Source: Nitrospira sp. (GTDB taxonomy: Bacteria > Nitrospirota > Nitrospiria > Nitrospirales > Nitrospiraceae). From it: 40,887 bases of DNA. Location: NCBI GenBank assembly GCA_005239475.1, contig SPAX01000007.1, positions 9,254 to 50,140 of the forward strand, given 5' to 3'. The notes beneath the pieces are model-generated. The model ran no database searches. It had not been told where the DNA came from and saw only the letters and a program-made list of their open reading frames with translations. This document shows positions 36,501 to 40,887 of this stretch, piece after piece. Within the stretch, counting starts at the first letter, position 1; each line of letters starts with the position of its first letter. A program made the position numbers and the translations under genes.

Positions 36501-39312
36501 ATTCCAGCAGTCGTGTATTCGTGACCAACATTCGCCAGATTGTGCGCACAATCGCATCGAGACTGAAGAACGCCTCGTAGGGAAGAAACACGACCGTCAA
36601 TACCGTCTGAACGACGTGCCGGCCGGCCGAGCGTAGTACGGCGGCGAAATGCTGCTCCGGCAACACATCCTCCGGCTTCTGAAATAGATCCAGAATAGCG
36701 GCAAGCCACGGAGGAATCAGGATGATTCCGATCACCGACAAGGTCCACAACCAGAACGGTGACAAGACCGTCCAGCCGAGCAGTAACAGGACGGTCAATG
36801 CTGAAGGTACGAGACTACGCCGAAGGTTGTCGAAGAGCTTCCATCGGGACAGTCCAGAGAGCGGATTCTTCTGTCGCCGCGTGCCAGAGCCTGGAACGCT
36901 CGGCAGGAGCCACCCCGCAAGCTGCCAATCCCCACGGATCCAGCGGTGCCTCCGGCGCACATCCACGCTGTAGCAAGAGGGATTCTCCTCGTACAACTGC
37001 ACATCGCTCAACAGCCCCGCCCGGACATAGCACCCTTCCAGAAGATCGTGGCTGAGAATTCGGTTCTCGGGAAAGCGCCCAGTGAGGGCTCGTTCGAACG
37101 CGTCTACCTCATAGATCCCCTTGCCGATGAACGAGCCTTCACTGAACAGGTCCTGGTAGACATCGGAGACGGCGCGCGTATAGGGATCGATGCCCGGCTC
37201 ACTCCCGTTGAGTCGCGCATAGTGCGACCGGTTCGTGCCTGGGAGGCTCACGGCGACGCGTGGCTGCAGGATGCCGTATCCTTCGCAGACCCGCTGCTTG
37301 TGTTCGTCGTACCGCGCACGATTCAGCGGATGCGCCATCGCTCCCACGAACTGCCGCGCCGCATCACGCGGCAGTTGCGTATCCGTGTCAAGGGTGATCA
37401 CGTACTTCACGGTCGACAACACGGCCGTCTCACCGACGATGAGTGAGAAGCAATCCCGTGAGCCGCCTCGCAGAAGTGCATTTAAATCCGCAAGCTTGCC
37501 TCGTTTCCGTTCGTGCCCCATCCAGATCCGCTCCCCAGGATTCCACCGGCGCGGGCGATGAAACAAAAAGAACGCATCGCCGGTCACCTCTCTGTACTTT
37601 CCATTCAGCTCTTCGATCCTCTTCTGGGCCAGCCGCAACAGAGGCTCGTCTTCCAAAAGTGTTTCCTCGTGCGCGTCTCGAAAATCGGTCAACAGGCCGA
37701 AGTGCAGGTGGCCGTCTCGATTGGCCAGGAACCGGACTTCGAGCGCCTCGGTCAGCTCCTCGATGTTTTCAACGCTGCTCAGCATAGTCGGGACCACGAC
37801 CAGGGCGCGCGATTCCGGGGGGATGCCCTTGGAGAAGTCCATTCGCGGCAGCGCATGCGGCGTCACCAACACTGTCGCAAGCCAATTCACCAGCGCGACC
37901 GCCAGTTGACTTGTACAGAGTAGGGACAGGAGACCGACCAGTGCGAGTAACCAACCCTCCTCATCCTCGGCATACGCCAGTGCCAGTAAGCCGCCGGTGA
38001 AGACCCCCGTCATCAAGACGATCGTGCCGACATAGAGGAGCAACGGAAACCGGCCGCTCGTTCGCTGAAGTGCGTCAGATGTGGAGAGGCGCACCTCCGC
38101 CGTTCGTTCGAGCTGGGGTATTCCCTTGTCGATCAGGTAGAAACCAACATGGGCTTCTCGATCGTCGCTGCCGTTCCTGCCCGCACCCTGCTGCGCCAGG
38201 TGAATTGCGTGGCGCGCCACTTCGCGTTCCGAGAGCCGGCTGCTCCTCGCCATCTTCTCCACCTCGTGACGGTAGCGATCGCGAGTGGCAAAATCCATCT
38301 TGCCATAGGCTGCACCGGGATCCTCACGCAGTATCCGCTCGACCGCGCTCATCGTCTCAACGAACTCGCGCCAGTCCATCGCGCCCAGAAATCGGAGACT
38401 GCCGATGCTGTTGCTGATGGAGACCTGGTCGACGGCCTGCTGCTGGTTTTCCGACTGCACCGACTGCTCAATCGTCAGACCCGACTCGGAAAGCCGCTGC
38501 TCGATCCAGGTAAGCGGCAATGCCAAGGCAGGGCTCTGTCCCTGCAACCGGCGCGCGAACTCCGCCACAAACGCACTCGCCATCGGCGGGTTCGACCGCG
38601 CCATGTCCGCGATCACCAGAATCAGACTCTTCGGATCCTTCTCTGCGATTTCCATCATCTGATCCGCCCAGTAGTCGGCGCGATTGCGGTCAATCCTCTG
38701 GGCGGCGATCCGCGTTGCCGCGCGCCGGAGGTTCTCGATCAGCGCCAGGCGGAGCATGATAGGGATGGCCCATAATTCGCCTAGCGTGAGGGCGGTGATC
38801 GTCTGGTAGGCGGCAACAAAACTGCTGAGGCTTCCCGGATCGACTCGTCCATCGCCGTGCGAGATCGTTTCGAGCGCGATGTCGTACACGCGCGGAAGCC
38901 CAGCCGTTGAGCCATTCAGTATGCGAGGCAGCTCACGGCTGTACCCCTTGGGCAAGTGTCTCGTAGCCGTGAGAATCTGTTCTTCGATGAGATAGAAGTT
39001 ATCAAGCAGCCATTCCCCCGCCGGCGTAATCCGGCGGTTCGCCTTCACCGCCTCTGCCAACAGATCGCGGACTCCAATCAGGACGTCTTCATTCTCAGCC
39101 AGCCTGCTCAGAAGCTGGTCCGGATCTTGGCCCGGACTCAACTGGTGCAGGCCAGCCAGGGTTTTGCCGTGTTGCTCCATTTGATCGGCGCTGAAGAGCT
39201 CCGAACGCAACGGTGGTTCGCCGCCGGCGTACTTTTCTGCCAAGTCGTTTTCGGGGAAGCTTGCCCTCAAATGGAGCAAGCTACCGAGATTGATCTTGCT
39301 GCTTACCTTCAT
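30565..39312 (-). CDS. Cyclic beta-1,2-glucan synthase-like giant enzyme (GT84-like + GH94/glycoamylase-type domains), 2915 aa
   Basis: ITLDTDTQLPRDAARQFVGAMAHPLNR, SFIGKGIYEVDAFERAL, NRILSHDLLEGCY, RRRHRWIRGDWQ; C-terminal phosphorylase-type GSGDWNDGMNMVGEEGKGES; multiple TM segments. Confidence 0.9.
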   Translation of the reverse strand: MKVSSKINLGSLLHLRASFPENDLAEKYAGGEPPLRSELFSADQMEQHGKTLAGLHQLSPGQDPDQLLSRLAENEDVLIGVRDLLAEAVKANRRITPAGEWLLDNFYLIEEQILTATRHLPKGYSRELPRILNGSTAGLPRVYDIALETISHGDGRVDPGSLSSFVAAYQTITALTLGELWAIPIMLRLALIENLRRAATRIAAQRIDRNRADYWADQMMEIAEKDPKSLILVIADMARSNPPMASAFVAEFARRLQGQSPALALPLTWIEQRLSESGLTIEQSVQSENQQQAVDQVSISNSIGSLRFLGAMDWREFVETMSAVERILREDPGAAYGKMDFATRDRYRHEVEKMARSSRLSEREVARHAIHLAQQGAGRNGSDDREAHVGFYLIDKGIPQLERTAEVRLSTSDALQRTSGRFPLLLYVGTIVLMTGVFTGGLLALAYAEDEEGWLLALVGLLSLLCTSQLAVALVNWLATVLVTPHALPRMDFSKGIPPESRALVVVPTMLSSVENIEELTEALEVRFLANRDGHLHFGLLTDFRDAHEETLLEDEPLLRLAQKRIEELNGKYREVTGDAFFLFHRPRRWNPGERIWMGHERKRGKLADLNALLRGGSRDCFSLIVGETAVLSTVKYVITLDTDTQLPRDAARQFVGAMAHPLNRARYDEHKQRVCEGYGILQPRVAVSLPGTNRSHYARLNGSEPGIDPYTRAVSDVYQDLFSEGSFIGKGIYEVDAFERALTGRFPENRILSHDLLEGCYVRAGLLSDVQLYEENPSCYSVDVRRRHRWIRGDWQLAGWLLPSVPGSGTRRQKNPLSGLSRWKLFDNLRRSLVPSALTVLLLLGWTVLSPFWLWTLSVIGIILIPPWLAAILDLFQKPEDVLPEQHFAAVLRSAGRHVVQTVLTVVFLPYEAFFSLDAIVRTIWRMLVTNTRLLEWSPSSNQDRDRRTDLVAYCRTMWIGPVLAVAAVIYLTLSEPGALDVAMPILGLWFASPAIAWWISQPITRREAYLTGDQTIFLRKLARKTWAFFEEFVGPEDHWLPPDNYQEHPVAVVAHRTSPTNMGLALLANLSAYDFGYMSAGQFIERTTNALHTMEGLERHRSHFYNWYDTQSLKPLLPTYVSTVDSGNLAGHLLTLRPGLLALPDQKILGSRFFDGLSDTLRVLEDAVGETTPVQFAQFQKHLESAYESRPTTLTAARLCLDRLATTAKEVLASLKAAPESQATWWARALTRQCQDALDDLMFLAPWALLSASQNRLSECGDIDEIPTLRELARLDEACLPAIEHRLGSEAMHEERTWADGLQRLIAKASRRARERIAAIEGLARQASHFAGMEYDFLFDKGCHLLAIGYNVGERRRDTSYYDLLASEARLCNFVAIAQGQLPQESWFALGRLLTTAGGGPVLISWSGSMFEYLMPLLVMPTYEHTLLDQTCKAAVERQIEYGKQRGVPWGMSESGYNTIDVHLNYQYRAFGVPGLGLKRGLADDVVITPYASALALMVAPEEACLNLQRLAAAGLEGPFGLYEAIDYTPSRLPRGQSSAVVRSYMAHHEGMSLLSLAYLILDRPMQKRFESDPLFQATTLLLQERIPKTTAFYAHTAELSDLPTTFGDAEMPVRQFSSPHTPIPEVQLLSNGRYHVMITNAGGGYSRWKDFAVTRWREDSTRDNWGTFCYIRDVRSGEFWSTAYQPTLQPPENYEVIFSEGRAEFRRRDHDIETYTEIVVSPEDDIELRRTRITNGSRTSRTIEITSYAEVVLASSAADALHPAFSNLFVQTEIIPERQAILCTRRPRSLDEPSPWMCHLMTVHGADIGTMSYETDRLPFIGRGRTAADPQAMSGSGARQGTHDAAALSGSEGSVLDPIVAIRCRITLDPEESATIDMVSGIGDTRDVCLGLVEKYQDRRLADRVFDLAWTHSQVVMRQLNATEADAQLYGRLASSVLYANSSLRADPSDLIKNRRGQSGLWGYAISGDLPIVLLQIGDLANIDLVRQLVQAHAYWRSKGLAVDLVIWNEDHAGYRQLLHEQIMGLIAAGLEAHVMDRPGGIFVRPSDQISNEDRILLQSVARAILTDNRGSLADQITRRGHVDVTVPRLTPTRTRRAEPLPSAALPRHDLRFFNGLGGFTPDGREYVITTAQGHVTPAPWVNVLANPHFGTVISENGQAYTWSENAHEFRLTPWHNDPVSDTSGEALYLRDEERGHFWSPTPLPSRGTTPYVSRHGFGYSVFEHTERGIHSELWVYVALDAPIKFMVLKVRNESGRSRKLSATGYVEWVLGDLRPKSVMHVVTELDPKSGAVFARNPYHTEFAGRMAFFDVDETTRTISGDRTEFIGRNGTLRNPAAMSRLRLSGKVGAGLDPCTAIHVPFELAAGQEREMIFRLGVGRNVDEARQSIHRFRGSAAARGALEAVWQYWKHTLGAVYVETPDQSLNMLTNGWLLYQTLACRLWARSGYYQSGGAFGFRDQLQDSMALIHTEPHLVRKHLLMSAARQFQEGDVQHWWHPPSGRGVRTHCSDDYLWLPLATCRYVLSTGDSGVLDEPIHFVEGRPVNQEEDAYYDLPGRSEKAASLYEHCVRAILKGLTRGEHGLPLIGSGDWNDGMNMVGEEGKGESIWLGFFLYDVLMQFTKVARMRGDLSFAERCQREAADVRQNIEQHGWDGEWYRRAYFDDGSPLGSASNPECQIDSIAQSWSVLSGAGDATRSRMAMDAVDRRLVRRDHALIQLLDPPFDKSNLNPGYIKGYVPGVRENGGQYTHAAIWAAMAFAALGDRQRAWELLAMINPVNHARSPEGIETYKVEPYVIAADVYALSPHTGRGGWTWYTGSAGWMYRLIVESLLGLRLEVDKLRVAPCLPANWKGFTLHYRYRETLYHINVLQVSAGNGETSVTVDGVEQHDKTIPLVDDHQEHTVEVKIQAANS

Positions 39313-39332
39313 GCGTGAGGTCTCTTTCTCAA

Positions 39333-39456
39333 CAGGATGCTGAAAAAGTCCGTCAGCAGCGTTCTCGCATCGTTCAGACCCTCAACGTACCCCAGAGGGT
39401 ACGCCTCGGCCCTTCACTCGCTGCGGCCTTGCTGGACGGTCTTTTTGAGCATCCTG
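39333..39456. repeat. 124-bp MITE/REP-like element with about 22-bp terminal inverted repeats
   Basis: CAGGATGCTGAAAAAGTCCGTC at 39333-39354; reverse complement of 39435-39456 is CAGGATGCTCAAAAAGACCGTC (20/22); internal hairpin cgtacccc-aga-gggtacg. Confidence 0.75.
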
Positions 39457-39854
39457 CGGGAGTGTACTCCTGTTGTGCCACTCGTGCCCGCCATCGAATT
39501 CTTAGCGTGCCAAAATTGTATTTCCGCCTTTTCTAAGAGGCGAGGTCTCGCGAACCAGTTTAGAACCAGGATGGCGGCTGTGGATGGCCTTTCTTCGGCG
39601 CTTCATCCTTAGGTCAACGGTCGGTTCGAGACGAAAGATTCAAAGCCAATCTTTGTGTGTCGACGTCCAATCCGAAACAGAAGATCAAGCGCTGGCGAGT
39701 AGACTGGAATGAGCCGCGGCTGCACCGCTCCCTTGGACAGTTGATCCTGGCGAAACTTGCCCAGCGGCAGATTCAAGTCACACCGTAGGAAGCCAAGAAT
39801 TTCTCGTTCGCCGTGGCCCGGTATAAGAGGAGGTCTCATACCATGTATCTGACT

Positions 39855-39891
39855 GACTGATAGAGTGACACCAGGCGTCACTCTATCAGTC
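39855..39891. other. Perfect 15-bp inverted repeat, 7-nt loop
   Basis: GACTGATAGAGTGAC-accaggc-GTCACTCTATCAGTC. Confidence 0.85.
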
Positions 39892-39938
39892 CAGTCGCGC
39901 AAAATCTTTATTCAACTTCATCCAACTAGACGGAGGGC

Positions 39939-39959
39939 AGTCTGGTCAAAATTGCTCAG
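39939..39959 (-). promoter_or_regulatory. Dyad motif site L (plus strand AGTCTGGTCAAAATTGCTCAG)
   Basis: Exact match to the common form; target gene unclear. Confidence 0.5.
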
Positions 39960-40147
39960 CTTAAAGAATCCAGATGGCAGGCAACTTCACGCTCGCCCTG
40001 GTCGGAACCAGCGAAGTCTCGTGAGGGGGAAGCTACTCGTGAAGGACGATACTGGGGGAGGAGGCCATCCCGCAGGCACAGGACAGCCTCGCATTTATCA
40101 GCAGTTTCGGATGCACCTCCAAGCCCCTTACGATTTCTAGGTTGCCA

Positions 40148-40468
40148 TCACGCCTTCTTCTCGCCAGACAGCCGATCACGCTCCAACTGCATGGCCGTGC
40201 GCCCGGCCTCGACCGCTTCAGTCAGGACCGCCTGCTTGTCTTTGATGAACTCGCGTCCCTTGTCCACCGCCTGGTCCAAGACCTGGGTGGCCGTATCGGC
40301 CAGCTCATGGACATGCTCTTCGGCTCGTCGCCCATACCCGCGCACCTGCTCCCGTGACTCACGACCCGACTGTGGTGCCAGCAACAGCGCCACCGCTGCC
40401 CCCGCCAACCCTCCGGTCACAAAAGCCAATCCCACCGCTCCCAATGAACACCCTCTGTCATCTGCCAT
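40148..40468 (-). CDS. YtxH-like protein, copy 2
   Basis: MADDRGCSLGAVGLAFVTGGLAGAAVALLLAPQSGRESREQVRGYGRRAEEHVHELADTATQVLDQAVDKGREFIKDK. Confidence 0.75.
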   Translation of the reverse strand: MADDRGCSLGAVGLAFVTGGLAGAAVALLLAPQSGRESREQVRGYGRRAEEHVHELADTATQVLDQAVDKGREFIKDKQAVLTEAVEAGRTAMQLERDRLSGEKKA

Positions 40469-40556
40469 TGCTCGTCCCTCCTTCTTGATAAATGTGGGCC
40501 TTGACGACGCCCGTCGTGGCCCTGAACCTGGCCACCATGCTGGCCAGGCTGACCAA
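40458..40556 (-). pseudogene. C-terminal remnant of a DUF948-like gene
   Basis: LVSLASMVARFRATTGVVKAHIYQEGGTSNGR* matches LVNLASMVAGFRATRGVVKAHIHREGGTNNGG* of 19915-20319; no upstream gene body. Confidence 0.75.
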
Positions 40557-40614
40557 CAGTGAACAACGGGGTGAGCACAGACCGTGCTCACCCCGAAGAT
40601 TCCCCTACAAATGG

Positions 40615-40887
40615 CTACTTCCCGCAGGTAATCTTCATCGATTCAATGTGGTTGGACATGTCCAGCTGGGAAAGGTCAGAAATGCGCTGGCCCGGAGCAA
40701 AGGCGATCTCCGTACCCTTAAAATCCTTATCCTTATACGCAAGCACCGTCGCGCTGGATCCGACAATGACACTTTGGATATCATTGTTCCAGTCCCTACC
40801 ACTGAGATTCTTCAGAGAGGCGTACTCTTTGGGGCCATCAACTTTGACATGAGGGTCATCGGCATCGTACTTGGTGTCATCGAACAC
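40615..40887 (-). CDS. Beta/gamma-crystallin-like protein, truncated by window edge
   Basis: YASLKNLSGRDWNNDIQSVIVGSSATVLAYKDKDFKGTEIAFAPGQRISDLSQLDMSNHIESMKITCGK. Confidence 0.65.
   Translation of the reverse strand: MFDDTKYDADDPHVKVDGPKEYASLKNLSGRDWNNDIQSVIVGSSATVLAYKDKDFKGTEIAFAPGQRISDLSQLDMSNHIESMKITCGK

Overview
A 40.9 kb high-GC bacterial window, mostly small secreted, envelope and stress-type genes plus signalling genes; the gene repertoire resembles Nitrospira-like bacteria (inference only). Main blocks: (1) a truncated FAD/NAD oxidoreductase, a frameshifted Crp/Fnr regulator and a lipoprotein (1-2.7 kb); (2) a chorismatase / SAM-methyltransferase / polysaccharide-deacetylase cluster (2.9-6.2 kb); (3) small minus-strand Cys-rich genes (6.3-8.3 kb); (4) a two-component cluster with a HAMP-array hybrid kinase split by a frame-breaking deletion (8.7-15.3 kb); (5) a stress/envelope island with DUF3943, OmpA, YtxH, DUF948, ferritin-like, SOD, di-haem peroxidase, BON and CsbD genes, carrying many truncated gene copies (15.4-30.4 kb); (6) a 2915-aa cyclic beta-glucan synthase-like gene (30.6-39.3 kb); (7) a second YtxH copy and a beta/gamma-crystallin-like gene at the right edge. 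The most notable signal is an 18-bp dyad, CTGNNCAANNTTGNNCAG (typically TCTGGTCAAAATTGCTCAG), found about 12 times, nearly always upstream of small secreted or stress genes. One copy lies upstream of the Crp/Fnr gene, whose recognition-helix region is frameshifted. A 1159-bp perfect tandem duplication has its crossover bracketed to about 157 bp that includes this motif. A BON-CsbD pair is present twice with reciprocal decay. No rRNA, tRNA, CRISPR array or intact transposase was recognised.
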